Positions 1 through 11,533 of a DNA stretch of 64,000 bases are shown piece after piece. This DNA is from Silene latifolia (Eukaryota; Streptophyta; Magnoliopsida; Caryophyllales; Caryophyllaceae). The notes below the pieces were generated by a model. It saw only the letters and a program-made list of their open reading frames with translations, was not told where the DNA came from and made no database searches. The translations under genes were made by a program, and so were the position numbers. The number at the start of each line of letters is the position of its first letter. Positions within the stretch are counted from its first letter, which is position 1. The stretch is taken from contig NC_133526.1 in assembly GCF_048544455.1 (NCBI RefSeq), positions 9,254,001-9,318,000 on the forward strand. The letters run 5' to 3'.

Positions 1-174
1 AGAATTAAACTTTGTACCCTTTGACATGTAATTACCGCAAGTATTACAGCGAATACTCATAGACAACATTGTCCGAACCGTCACCTGCTTGTTTTTCGGC
101 TGCTTTCTTTTCGGTATCTTCGACGGATCGAAATCCGGTGGATAGTATTTATTGACCACTTTTCTTTCTCCCAT
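1..174 (-). CDS. YJU2: Splicing factor YJU2 / CCDC94 family, N-terminal part, cut by window edge
   Basis: Reading the minus strand from the ATG at 174 gives 58 uninterrupted codons that run off the left edge. The protein begins [19 protein letters not shown] and continues through [19 protein letters not shown]. This is the diagnostic start of the YJU2/CWC16/CCDC94 family: the [19 protein letters not shown] signature, a basic linker, then the first CxxC of the zinc-binding motif (CNTC). YJU2 proteins join the spliceosome through the Prp19-related complex and act at the first catalytic step of pre-mRNA splicing in the nucleus. No intron is seen in this part. The C-terminal coiled-coil and tail lie outside the window, so I cannot say whether the gene is intact. 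Recognition of the family is secure; the assignment to YJU2 rather than its paralogue CCDC130 rests on the start sequence. Confidence 0.9.
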   Translation of the reverse strand, partial: MGERKVVNKYYPPDFDPSKIPKRKQPKNKQVTVRTMLSMSIRCNTCGNYMSKGTKFNS

Positions 175-369
175 GTTTTAGGCGAGGGTGTTAATAATCA
201 TGAATATTGAAGGTGTGACCCTATTGTTAGCCAAGTTACAAGTTTTTGACTGGAAGTTTGTTTGCATTGTTGCTAGCATAACAAGTTTTAAGCCGCCACT
301 TTTTCACATTGTTGAAACACTCCATGTCTGTCATACCTTAAAGCAACCTAACATGTAAAATAAAAAACT

Positions 370-579
370 TCAGTTAGGAGATTTGAGAATATTTACACTG
401 AACAGAGCTTTGAAAGAGATGGACAAAGCACCATCCGTAGCTGAATCACTCGTAATAATTCCGTGTGCACCAATATTAGCTGCTTGTATCATCTGACACG
501 CTCCTGTCCAGCACAGTGCCCCATGGAGCTCAGTTAAAGCAAGTACATCAGTTAATGCTTTGACATAAAGTATGCATTG
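370..579 (-). other. Possible terminal-exon fragment, unrecognised protein
   Basis: A minus-strand open frame ends in TGA at 372-370 and contains a protein-like stretch (LTELHGALCWTGACQMIQ, then AANIGAHGIITSD). It has balanced composition and fairly GC-rich codons compared with the AT-rich flanks. I do not recognise the family. No convincing splice acceptor is visible. It sits just upstream of the YJU2 start, where a promoter would be expected, so it may be a captured gene fragment rather than an exon of a working gene. Confidence 0.25.
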
Positions 580-1203
580 TTAGACCCGATAGAGTATAGA
601 CTGTATGAAGTTTGCTGATCATCCCTGAAATTTGAGTCGTATGGATGGCATCTTCGATTAAGCATTAAAAGTTTGTCTGCAAACTTCCTTGCTTATAAAA
701 CAACCCCTTTCTGCTCCGTGAATAACAGGCTGGCATCTCTAATATGTCGCGACCTCTGAAAAAACCCGTCTTACCCCAGTTTCAGATAATTTCAGAGAGA
801 GAAACGGAAACTGTAGTTTAGGAGTAGTAGTAAGATGTGACACAAATTTAATTGGGCAATGTTCTCTATACCTTCAGAGTCGAGGTTGGTTTAATAACGC
901 TATTGGAGGTAAATCATACGGAGAAGACAAGTTTTATGTACCGAATACTGCGATGCTTTGTTTTACCACACCTGTGTATGTCCATGACACATTGTTGACA
1001 ATCTTGACATATACTACGGAGTACTATTTTGTAAAACTTTTACTGGAATAGTTTTGGGAAAATAATTTATTAGTTGGTTTATTCAAAAACGAGATCTTTT
1101 GAGCAATTCTGGAATTTTGAGGAGTAGGTTTTGAGATTACCTCATTATTATTAAAGGAAATAATTTTTATATTACCCGTATTATGTGGGATCTCAAAATT
1201 CAG

Positions 1204-1456
1204 GAAGCAAAGGCAAGAAGCCAGAGAAGCTGCCCGGGCTGCCCTTGAGAAGGTCAATCACATTACTCATGGCCTTGAGAGATTTTCTCGCATCCATGGT
1301 GGTCATGAGAGGTTTACTTTATATAACCTGTTATTCGTGACTATGCAGATGGAGCGATCCATCAATCTCGGTGATAATTTCCACACTCTCCGAGATCTGG
1401 AAGCCCTGCTTGGTACCAGCTCCTCGTTTGTTGTATGCCATGATAATAGGTCCTAA
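1204..1456 (+). pseudogene. Orphan C-terminal exons of a GTE (bromodomain/ET) transcription factor
   Basis: Two short exons can be read on the plus strand. The first, 1204-1252, follows the acceptor ATTCAG and encodes basic/Ala-rich sequence ending REAARAALEK. An intron of 96 bp (GTCAAT...TATGCAG, 1253-1348) follows. The second exon, 1349-1456, encodes MERSINLGDNFHTLRDLEAL and ends at TAA. Removing the intron restores the pattern of plant GTE proteins downstream of the ET domain, typically EAARxALxKMEKTVEINEN...LEDLEML. GTE proteins bind acetylated histones. No bromodomain or ET domain can be found between 175 and 1200, and the YJU2 gene begins at 174 on the other strand. I therefore infer a truncated gene fragment, perhaps moved here by a transposon. 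Splice sites are intact, so it may still be transcribed. Confidence 0.55.
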
Positions 1457-2276
1457 CATGGGTGGTTTATATATATACCTATTTTGTAATTAGTATTTTA
1501 GTTCTTAATAAATTCAAATGGAAAATAGATCTTTTGTTAGTTGTGATTAATTATAATATAATTATTATATCTTTTGCATTATCTGTGTGGCCAAATTTAT
1601 ATCTTTTCGTACATATTAATATTTAAATTATATAGGTGTTTTACAAAAGTTGGACACTCTAGAATTGCCTGAAAAAAGCCTCTTTTATATATATATATTG
1701 ATTTTTTGAGCTTTGATTTAAAAATTATGAGTCTTACTATAAAGTTTTTGAGTCTATTCACTGAAACATTAAGCTCAACAAAATTACAATAAAACTCAGA
1801 AACATTATATACAAACTTACTTAAATTTGAGTTTTGATGGAAAAAAAATTAAAATCTAACTTATAAACTTTAATAAGCTCGAAAAAAAATACACATATGC
1901 TCAAAAACAAATAAAGTTTGAGGTAATAACCTCAGAAAAAAATACAAAATGCTCAAAAATAAGTAAAATTTGAGGTAATACATCCGATGTATGTTCCTTT
2001 TTCTCCTATTTTAGTCTGAAATAATAAGACGAATTTTGAGACCATTTTACACCTAAATGCCTAAATGTGGCCATTTTGGAAAAACAAGTTACCAATTTAC
2101 CCACAATCGTGGTGACATTTGACCATAAAATAATCACAAAACCGTGTCTTATTTGTTTCAGACGGAATTGGCCGTATGAAAGAATTTGCGTTATTCAAAA
2201 ACTACACAAGAACTTTTTTAAGATTTGAGTTTTGACAAGGAGCCCAAGTTATTGAGATATAAACTATTTTGGCATT
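1457..2276. other. AT-rich intergenic DNA
   Basis: I see no gene here. Stretches around 1850-1990 (repeats of a 'gctcaaaaa...gtttgaggtaata' type) resemble the ends of the terminal-inverted-repeat element at 28.6-29.1 kb, so part of this may be old transposon sequence. Confidence 0.4.
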
Positions 2277-2469
2277 CACAAATCCTTATTTTTGACGTAT
2301 ATATCCATCGCAAGCTTGCGACAAGTCAAATACTATTCATATGGGTAGATAAGACAAAAGCAAAGTGCATAGAAAGTAGCATTCTATTTTGTCTTATCTA
2401 CGCACATGGATACTACTCGACCCGTCGCAAGATTATGACAAAGATGCCCGTCACAAGGGAGACTTGCTG
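2277..2469. mobile_element. Foldback MITE, CA...TG family (copy 1)
   Basis: The two halves form a long imperfect inverted repeat: left arm with CATCGCAAGCTTGCGAC and GTAGATAAGACAAAA, right arm with the reverse complements of GCGACGGGTC and GTAGATAAGACAAAA. The right end (reverse complement CAGCAAGTCTCCC) matches the left end of the copy at 11,352. A 10-bp direct repeat ATTCACAAAT lies at 2274-2283 and 2472-2481, overlapping the left terminus, so exact ends are uncertain. There is no coding capacity. Confidence 0.55.
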
Positions 2470-2883
2470 GAATTCACAAATTCTCATTTGCCTGTTTGCA
2501 AGGACTTTTAAAAATCTATACTCAAACAAGTTTACCTAACCAACAATACAACAAATACAAACAATACTTGTACAATCACTGGATTGAATCCTCTTCTTTT
2601 TTTTTCCAGAGAATAACCTCTCTTTTTTGGTTGGACATGTTTCCCTCTATTGAATTTGTAGTAATACAATACAAATTCTTCCATCTCAGCATAAACGTCA
2701 ACATACAAAATCATGTACAGGAATATCCTAATTCCCTACCTATCTTAGACGCAGAAATAACACTAACCTTCCTAAATCATGAATTATGCCAACTTCCTCG
2801 AGAATTTACCGACTAATTGCTAAGCTATTTCCCGCATTCTAATGCCTAAGCTCATTGCGTAACAATTCTATCTACTATCATCA

Positions 2884-5800
2884 CTAGCTGACAGTTACGT
2901 GTTCTAATCTGACATCGTCAAGGGCTTTTGAAGCATCGGAAGTAAAACTTTCCAATGACTCAAAGATAGGAATCAAACCTGCTTGAATGGATCGTGACAC
3001 CGCGTCATGGACTAATTTAATTGCTTCCTTGTGACCTGCTCTCTCCTCTCTTACCCTTTGCCTCATTGAGTCTAAATCGACCTTGAGATCATCGAGGGGA
3101 GAAATCCCACTGTCAGAAGCAACTATCGAAAGGCTATTCTTGTCGGACAATGCGTCATCATGCTCATGTCCTTTTCTTTGCCTCTCAACCCTAATTGCTC
3201 GGATTTGTTTCTCAAAATCTGTGTATATGTTATCAGCCTTGAGTCTCCGACGTTGCTCTTCATCTTGCCTCTCCCATAATTGATGCAAACTTGAGGCAAA
3301 ATCATTCATTGCTGTTTGTACTTGTGACTCAGATACTCTTTCCATGGCTTGTTTCCAGTCATGGCATATCACAAACACAGGTGGGGCCCCAATCCGGCCG
3401 GGAGAAAAGGGCATGACACCATCTGCTGTCTCTTCTGGTTCATATTGGATGCACCTTTCGAGCCAGCGATTCAAAGTCTTGGCATAGGATCTTTGCATCT
3501 CGATCCAGTTGTTAAAATGTTGGCCCCACTTCAGTAGCTCTGCTTCAAGCTGAATGGTGGCCCGGACGCTTGAATCTTTTCTCAACCCTGTATTTGCTCT
3601 GAGAGCACGGGTTTTACTCTCTAGGATAGCCTGAAATTGTTTCTGATGACATTTGAGCATCAACTTCCACATCTTTCTCAATCTGAAAATGATGTGCCGG
3701 TTAATTAGATACCACAATAACTAATTTCATCTTTGAAACAAACATTAGCGATAGAACGTCTATGAAGTAATCCTTATGCCCATGAATAAAAATTTATCCA
3801 ATTTTGGGTGTTCACTAATAAAGCTCACTCATGTTATGCGCGATCATTATGGTTTCTCGTTTGCATTAACATGTAACAATGTTCCTTATTTTTGGTGCAA
3901 AATAAAACAAGGAAGATGATTCATAGACGGAATGAGAAGATTTTTTTTCTCCAACTCTCCATGAAGACTTCCGTGCACATATTAACTCAGCTTCATATAA
4001 CAAATACCGCACCACTGACCTTCTAGGCTTTTAGGCTTCTAGGCTTCCCACTCCCGCCCCAAGAAAAGAAATAATTTATTAGGACAACAAATTTATCTTA
4101 TGAACTAGATAATTCAAGGCATCAATCATCCAATTAAGATAGATCCAGTAACCTGACAGCAATAATTCCCTAGTGAAACAACATAGTGAATTGAGGTCTG
4201 ACTAGACACAAACCAAGTTTCACTTCGATACCTTGTCAAACAGTGGACATGATAAATAGTAAAGAAATGGATCTCATACCCATAAACTAATTCCTTCAGT
4301 TGAGGTTGAAGTTCCTCGTCCCTTAATTTGTGTATCCTGTTGGAGATGAAGTCCACAGCTCTGACACTAACATTGATTTTGGTCAACAACTTCCTTATCG
4401 AGAACTGCGTAGCTTCAATCTTACTAGTCTCAGCTCCTTGTTCATCTAAAGTTTTAAGCTTCTTGCACTGCTTCTCATACATAAGTCTAAGTTTCTCTTC
4501 ATCCTAAAATCAGCACAATGCCCTAAACAAATTGAGCGACAATGTAACAGAAGTGTACTATAAAATACAGATCAGAAATTCAGAACACAGATATGAAACA
4601 TGATACAAACTTCATCTGACATTCAAAACGACAAAAAGTTTCAGGTAGATCAATACAACCAGCATACGACAATTACTTGAATAGTTGAATCCATAAGCAA
4701 ACAGCTGTTGAGAAGTTAAGAATACAAACCAAACAGAAGGGCGGTATAAGTAAAGCCACAGTCAAAAGAAGCACGGGGGAGAAACAATATGAATTTTGCC
4801 CCAATAAACTTGTTCTTCACTTAAATGCACAGGAAGAGTGAGGTTACAAACCAGTAGAAGACCTAACTGAGAAGTTATTGAAGATGTTAATGAACAAGCG
4901 CACATATCAGACTACTACAACTACATAAAATAGACACCAAATGACATGACAAAATAAGGTTCTCTATAGTCCCTTGAGAGTTCTACAAGGCTCTTCACCT
5001 TTAAAAGTCAACAAAAGTCGTTTAACTAAGAAATGGTTAGCAAATGTCTTGTTTTCGAGATATGAACCACAGCCTTTCCCTTATTGGCAATGTATAGAAC
5101 CGGTTACAATCATTGTCACTATAAATTCCACCAACTGCAAAGATGGTGTTCACTGCTAACTGCTAAGACACAAACCGTGTTGGTAGAGACATGGCAGGGC
5201 ACGGGGAGGATAGAGTGAACTGGATAATAACAATTTAAGGACCTAAATGAGTTGTACAATCATCATGCAGTGAGCCACAGAATTTATACATGAACATTAC
5301 CTTAACTTCCTTGTAGAGTTTCTTCTCCCACACATATAATTTATCCAGCGTTGATGCAAGGCTGCGAGAGTTCAACTCCTCAGGATACCCTGTAGCACCA
5401 GATGGGGAGTGGAATGATGACAATGATGTGGAACACATCTTCGCTAGCATTACTGAAAAGACAATTATTTATGCTCCTAATTAGCGAAGATGAATGACGT
5501 CATGCCTAATTCAACTTTAGAATTAGAAATATTCCTATCTACTAAAAAAATATGTAGCTGTTAAAAATTAAAAGCGTCTGCGTAAGTTCAAACAAAGCAT
5601 TGTTATCAAAGTCAACACCCAGCACGTCCTTTCAGGCATGTTTGGTACAATTTCTCTGTTTTCTAACAAAAAGTTTTGCTACCGTCATATGATATTCCTA
5701 CAGCAAGCAAGAGTAGCAAGTGCCGGTAATCAATAGCAATTGCACATTAGACAAGTAAAGGGGGAAGAGTATCACAGTAATTGAAAGTACCTTTGAGAAA

Positions 5801-7645
5801 GGTGGAGCGTGATCTATAAGGCTCTCTGCCTACTTCAAGCAGAGTGGATACTTCTTTGCCATAATCCGTAGCTGCCTCAAATTCATCCTTGATCTCCCTA
5901 ACAACCTCTCTGAGGTCCCGTGTTCCATCAGCCGACAATGTGGTCAAGCTACTAGGCATAGATGATTGCACCTCATGAGATGGACCCACACTTCCCTCTA
6001 CTTCAAAGCTCACGCCTTTCTTCTTAAGATACACACGCTCTTGCTTTTTCTCTTCCTCTAACTCGTGCTCATGGAAGTAATCATGCTCATGGTCCTCCCC
6101 ACTACTAGAAAGTGTGCCAACGCTAGCCTCCGTCTCTGGACTGAAGCTACTCCCTTCCACCTCTCTCTCCTCATCGACAACCTCCAATTCCGGCTCTTGC
6201 TCAACAAAAGGCCTCCGTTTAGAGCTACCCTCATGAAAATTATCAGTATTACTGCTAACATTACGCACATTATTAGTATTAGTATTGCCCCTCGACCCTT
6301 TATTTTTAAGGGGAATCTCATGAACATGATCCTGAAAATGCACTGTTTTATTACCCTTTTGAGGAGCTACCTTTTTGGTATTGGACATAGGGAAACTCAC
6401 CTCAGTCTCAGTCTCCTCTTCCAAATCAGGAATACCTTCCCTCTCCCTAACCTCCCTCGAATCAGGACTACTTGAATTCGACTCGTACTCACCCACCCCA
6501 CCCCCATACCCATACATTCCCGGCTGCTGTTCACCACCATAAAAACCACCCCCACCTACACCCACACCCACTCCTACTCCACCACTCTCAAAACTCTCAA
6601 AGGGATTAAAGTAATCCCAAGCAGACACCTTAGGAGATGGCGGTGTAGGTGGCCGCGCTTTCATCTGCTGTTGCTGCTGCTGTTGTTGTCGATCTTCCCT
6701 ATGATTAACTACATTCTGAGAACCATCATTATACGAATAAATAGGATTGTTGACATGCTTAGGTTGCTCATAAAAAACAGATGGTATCCTAGTCGACGAT
6801 TTCTTCATATAATAACTGGTATAAGTAGTACCATTTCCCGTATTCGAACCAAAACCATATGAAGTTCCCGTACCCGTACCCGTATTACTGCTATCATTAT
6901 TATAATTATCATAATCATAATTACCACTATAATATCCTCCCGTACCATATTGGGGGGGATAATTAGGGTTAGAGTAAGCATTAAACCCAGAATTATTACC
7001 ATAATTAGAAAAATTACCACTAAATCCAGCATTACCATAATTACCATAATCACCATAAGCATTAGCACTAGGATAACCATACGAAGTAGAAGGATCAAAA
7101 GAATAGTACGGCGGAGGCGGTCCGGGATCTGGAATATACGATATCCCCGGCTGCGGCGGCGGCAACGACGACGGCTCAACTCCTCCTCTACTCCTCCCTT
7201 TCTTCTCCTTCCCCCCTCCCTCCGCCGCCGCCGCCGCCTTCTTACGGTGGCCGTGCTGATGACCATGCTCTACATGCTCATCCTCGCCGGAAGACGACCA
7301 ATGCAGGTGATCGTGATCATTATCGCCGCCGTGATCCTCCGCCTTAGACGGCGGCTTCTTCTTCTTCTTGAAGTCATCGGAAGGGATAGTGAGCACCGGC
7401 GAGGAGAGAGAAGAGATTGAAGACGACGACGAAGGTGATGACGTCACTAAAACCAGCTCTTCCTCGACGAAACGCCATAACGTGTCGCCTACGGAAGAGA
7501 GGTGAGCAAAGTATGCCACGTGTGCGGCGGCGAGGGAGAAGCGGTGGTCGGCGGCGGATTTAAGAAGGTGTTTTCTTTCTCTACAGAGTTTAACGAGAGT
7601 TTGATGTTGGTAGTCGTCTTCTAACTTTGATCCACCACAACCCAT
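2884..7645 (-). CDS. DUF630/DUF632 protein, NRG2 / ROLLED-AND-ERECT-LEAF2-like, four exons
   Basis: Exons are 7645-5791, 5452-5301, 4503-4280 and 3682-2884, all with GT/AG borders and consistent phases, giving about 1,009 residues. I start at the MGCGGSK methionine, not the in-frame ATG 33 bases upstream, because Gly2 and Cys3 form the N-myristoylation/palmitoylation signal typical of the family. Order: DUF630 (1-60), Ser-rich and Asp/His-rich linker (65-135), a Tyr/Asn/Gly-rich low-complexity stretch (about 180-310), polyGln (about 320-327), the conserved SAWDYFNPFE motif (about 342-351), acidic segments, then the helical DUF632 from about 586 to near the C-terminus (LREVVREIKDEF, RSIRKLL-like region, RKMWKLMLKCHQKQ). 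Arabidopsis NRG2 regulates nitrate signalling with NLP7, and rice REL2 affects leaf shape. Which function applies here is inference. The gene looks intact. The low-complexity stretch is unusually long. Confidence 0.9.
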
Positions 7646-8204
7646 CAAATTAACTCGTAATCGTAATGGTTCGCACAACGAGTCACAATGACAAACTTCT
7701 TGTTGTTACGACTAGTGATAGTGGAGTGAAGTAGAAGGATGAGTAAAATCATGATACTCTTATTCCCATAAGAGTACCAGTTAATTTAAATTAAATTAAA
7801 TTAATTAATTAATTGAATGCGGGGATTACGATGCAGCTGTGTCTGTATTATCTACACAGATCTTAGTAATTAACTAATTAATTGATTTGGAGTTATCGTG
7901 GTGGCGGAGTGGTGTTAATTTAGGGAGGGAAATTGTGGGTATTACTGAACAGTAAGAGAATCGACAAATAGTACAAGTTTGAAAAGAAAAAGAAGAAACA
8001 AGAGGAAGAAGGGGAATTAAATGAAAGCGTGGAGTTTGATGAAAGTGCTCTAGTTGAGGCCTTGAGGATTCTGGTACATGTATACCCCACCACTTTCATC
8101 TTTGGATCCTGCTTCCTTTCTTTTTTTCTTTTTTCTAGAATTTCCAATAGCAAAGATTATGGTTTAAGATGGAAAGGGTTCTTCCTAGATCTTACGACGG
8201 GTCA
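7646..8204 (-). promoter_or_regulatory. 5' flank of the DUF630/632 gene
   Basis: This is the presumed promoter and 5' leader of the minus-strand gene. It holds a TAAT/ATTA-rich run (7780-7815, repeats of 'ttaaattaaat' and 'taattaattaatt') and a purine/pyrimidine-skewed tract near 7980-8010 and 8110-8130. No TATA box or start site can be assigned from sequence alone. Confidence 0.3.
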
Positions 8205-8214
8205 GATAAATATC

Positions 8215-8783
8215 CGTAAAAGTAATAATTAGTCCCCATAATTTTGGTCAATTGTCAGATTAGGCCTTATAATTTACAAATGTAGTAATTAGGCTCCATA
8301 ATTTTGATAAAAAGTGAAATTCAATCCAATTTTTTATTTTCAACCAAAATTGTACTAAAAAATTCAATTTTATTCATCAACACAATTTATAAGTATGCAA
8401 TAAAACTTATTAAAAATTTAAAATTGTGTATGCAATTTATTACACATTGTTGGAAACAAATATTTGATTGAATTAAATAAAATTGGAAACTTGTAAACGT
8501 ACACTCTCATATGTATGTGAATTATAATAAAATTAGTAAAAAAATATTAAAAAAATTCTAAAATTTATGTTAATAGATAAATACTTTTAAAATGTTAATA
8601 ATTATTTAGTGTACAATGAACTTATATATAAAATGATTTAATAATATGATTTAAGTTAAAAGGAGAAATTGAGTTAGATTTCACTTTTTGCCAAAGTTAT
8701 GGCGCCTAATTACTACATTTGTAAGTTATGGGGCTTAATCTCACAATTGGATAAAGTTATGGGGACTAATTACCACTTTCGTG
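8215..8783. mobile_element. Non-autonomous MULE-like element with ~115-bp terminal inverted repeats
   Basis: Left and right ends are imperfect inverted repeats of roughly 115 bp. They share GTAATTAGTCCCCATAA, ACAAATGTAGTAATTAGG and AAAAAGTGAAAT when one end is reverse-complemented. A 10-bp direct repeat GATAAATATC flanks the element (8205-8214, 8784-8793). Long TIRs with a 9-10 bp TSD are typical of Mutator-like elements. The AT-rich centre has no coding sequence. Copies of this tract are likely elsewhere in the genome. Confidence 0.85.
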
Positions 8784-8793
8784 GATAAATATC

Positions 8794-9393
8794 ACATGAC
8801 AGGATAAATTGCCTAAAAAATATCAAAATTTTGTCGTTGTTATCATTATCTGCTGATATTTAGATTGGAAATTTCATCTTAAACAAGATTTATTGGAAAA
8901 AAAATTCTTTACAAAACAAGTATTTTCCTAATTATAACAAATTGTATAGTCCATATAAAAATTCAGACTCATGAATATTTATTTTATTTATTTTTCGATT
9001 GAATTATATGAGGTGCATGACCTAGATTGTGAGGTAGTTGTATCATTAAAAAACCCGTCTTTATTTGATATTTGTAATTAATTAAATTGGATTATCTCAT
9101 ATTTTCATTGTCACTTGAATTATATGAGGTGCACAACCTTATTATGAGACGGAACGTGTAGCTAGTCTAGAAAAAAAATTGAAAGAAAAATAGAAACAGA
9201 GAAAATGCGATGGGAAATGTCAATCAAGTTAGTCTTTTTTAAGACAAATTTATTTATCTTAATATTAAAACAGGTCAAATATCATACTACATGGCCATAT
9301 AAGACAAAGATATACTCCGCATGTCTTAATATTAAGTCGGTCAAATATCATACTACATGAACATAATAAGACAAATCTTTAGTTTTGTTTTTC
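8794..9393. repeat. AT-rich DNA with small direct duplications
   Basis: There is no gene. Two short duplications are visible: 'gaattatatgaggtgca' at 9001 and 9117, and a 66-bp spaced repeat containing 'tcttaatattaa' and 'ggtcaaatatcatactaca' at about 9257 and 9323. Confidence 0.5.
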
Positions 9394-9955
9394 GCAATTG
9401 CTAAATCCAACACGCTATTTTACTCAATCCAACACATTTTGCCCGTTTTTTCCACCAGTACCCTTCATTTAAAAAAAGAAAAGAAAAACAAAAAAAAAAG
9501 CACCCAAATTTTCAATCCCGACAACCCATCACCCTCCCCACCAGCACCGGCCGCCTGCCCTCGGCGCCGACCTCCTTCCGCCTCGCCGTCAACTCCATCC
9601 CAACCTCGCCGTCTATCCAACACCTTCATTACGGCTAAAGGTAAATCAAATGCAAACACCTTCGATGTGTCTGAGTCTAGGCGATGAGCATGGTGGACAG
9701 AGGGCGGTCAGCGCGGGTAAGGGGGCAGGGAGGGGTGATCGGTGCGGGGATGGGGCGGCGATGGGTGGTCGGCGGTGGCAGTGGTGGGTGAGGGTTGTTG
9801 GCGGTTGGTTGTTGCTGGAGATTTTTTTTGGGATTTTTGATTTCTTTATCTGTGAGAGTGAGAAATTAGGGTTAGAAATGAGGGGGGTAGACTTGGAATA
9901 AGATGAAAAAATGTGCGGGATTTAGTAAAATTGTGTGCGGGATTTAGCACGTCCC
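9394..9955. mobile_element. Non-autonomous MULE-like element with GC-rich core
   Basis: A perfect 9-bp TSD TTGTTTTTC lies at 9385-9393 and 9956-9964. The ends are inverted repeats of about 45 bp. Each is built from two spaced copies of a short motif: GCTAAATCC, then CTCAATCC on the left; GCTAAATCC, then CTAAATCC in the reverse-complemented right end. The core (about 9520-9800) is strongly GC-rich, Pro/Arg-biased in all frames and unlike its AT-rich flanks. It resembles captured gene or 5' leader sequence of the Pack-MULE kind. No known domain is recognised. Confidence 0.8.
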
Positions 9956-9964
9956 TTGTTTTTC

Positions 9965-10721
9965 TTGATGCAACCTGTTTTTGTCTTATTTATTTTATAT
10001 AGACATATTAAAGTTGTCTTAAACTTGTGACAAATATGATCCTAAATGAGAATTTGTGAAAAAACAAAAGACCATGAAAGGAGACTTTTAGTTGTTGTTG
10101 AGTTGGATAAGTATTAGGGAATAACGTAGTTTATTGTTGACATAACCTATGTTAAGCAAGAAATAAGATTCGTCAATGGAAAGTGATTAGTGATGGGGAC
10201 TTGGGGAGGGAAGTAGGGAGTTCCAACCAAATGGTACTGTACTACATTTCCAACGTACTAAAAACTTTGGACATAACACACGTACTACTATAACAACAAT
10301 TCACAAAAGCGTACACGTAATGACGTAATATGTCCACCTACACACCATTTTACGCCCTCCTTCAAGTCCCATGCGTCATTCTTGGTCCAATTTTTAGCTT
10401 ATATTAGGTGATCGAAATATTAGTTTATTTGTATTATTAATATCCAGGTGTGCTTACGTATAACGAAATTTTTCACCACCAAAATTTAATGGAACTCTTG
10501 GAAAAATTTACTGATTCGGAGCTGATGTGGGTTTAAACTCAGAGAATTGTTTGATAGAGTTTGAGTCAAGTTTTGTTTAAACTAATTTAACAAGTATGTT
10601 GATCGATCTTGAATTGCATCACCCCCCTAAATATGCACAAAATATGGCATCTTTATTAGAAATAAAAACAATGGTATATGGAAACACACAAAATGTGATT
10701 CCTTTTGTTCGGCTACTCTTA
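9965..10721. other. Intergenic DNA, no gene seen
   Basis: AT-rich sequence with no supported exon, RNA gene or repeat boundary. Confidence 0.5.
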
Positions 10722-11015
10722 GGGTTTGTTTGGTTACCTTCCAAATTCATGTGAATTGGAAATTCCTAGAAAGTGCAAAAATGAGGTATTGTTTGGTTAC
10801 CCAATTCATGGGAAGTTGAAGTTTTCATGGAACTTCAATTCCCACATAATGTAGGAAGTCACTTACCTAATCCCCCTAGGTAAGTGAGACTTCCCACATG
10901 AATTGAGTTCCCATATCCCAACCAAACAACATTTTTTCAATTCACGTGAATTGAAAAATCATGTGAATTTTTTTTCTGGGAACTTCATCTTCCTATGGGG
11001 CAACCAAACAAGCCC
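10722..11015. mobile_element. Tourist-like MITE (PIF/Harbinger)
   Basis: Terminal inverted repeats are GGGTTTGTTTGGTTACC on the left and GGGCTTGTTTGGTTGCC on the reverse-complemented right. The flanking 3-bp duplication is TTA (10719-10721 and 11016-11018). The 294-bp element folds on itself (AATTCATG/CATGAATT-type internal repeats) and has no coding sequence. TIR sequence, length and TWA target are all standard for Tourist elements. Confidence 0.9.
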
Positions 11016-11351
11016 TTAGTCTCTTACTGTTTCGGTCTATTACATTTTTATTTTTCTTTATTTAAGTATCTCGATCATTTTTTTACGTCTTTATTATCAA
11101 GTTGACTCTTCTTCACATGTGTGAGCGGTTTTTTCTTCCTTTTTATTTCTTATTAAGGCATGTTCTCTCTATATTTACAATTATGTTTCAAAAAAACAAA
11201 CGTAATAGGAAAGCATATATAAAATTAAATTTAGATTAGAGTCGAATATGAATATAATGGTCAAATGAATATCAACACTTAATTGCTCTTAGGTGAAACC
11301 TGTTTTATACTCGTAGAAAGTAAACATACCAAAATTAGGTAAAAATTAGGT

Positions 11352-11524
11352 CAGCAAGTCTCTCTTTTGAGGTCATATCCGTCACAAGCTTATGATGGGT
11401 CAAATAATACAATGTGAGTGGATAAGACAAAATAGATTGCAACTCCCTAGACATTGTGCTTTTGTCTTGGGTAATACTTGACCCGTCGCAAGTTTGAGAT
11501 GTATATGTAACATTAAAATTTGTG
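11352..11524. mobile_element. Foldback MITE, CA...TG family (copy 2)
   Basis: Flanked by a perfect 9-bp TSD AAATTAGGT (11343-11351, 11525-11533). It begins CAGCAAGTCTCTC and ends AAATTTGTG, and the arms pair around GATGGGTCAA/TTGACCCGTC and ATAAGACAAAA. It has the same architecture as the elements at 2.3, 55.3, 55.5 and 63.5 kb. The TSD length suggests mobilisation by a MULE-type transposase. Confidence 0.85.
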
Positions 11525-11533
11525 AAATTAGGT

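Noticed and set aside
6058-7420. Several 80-156-residue open frames on both strands over the NRG2-like exon 1
   Set aside because: They are shadows of the low-complexity coding sequence. The DUF630-linker-DUF632 frame explains the region and the others have no domain or context.
9385-9901. Pro/Arg-rich open frames on both strands
   Set aside because: They result from the GC-rich core of a MULE-like element. Every frame is open by composition and there is no start context or domain.
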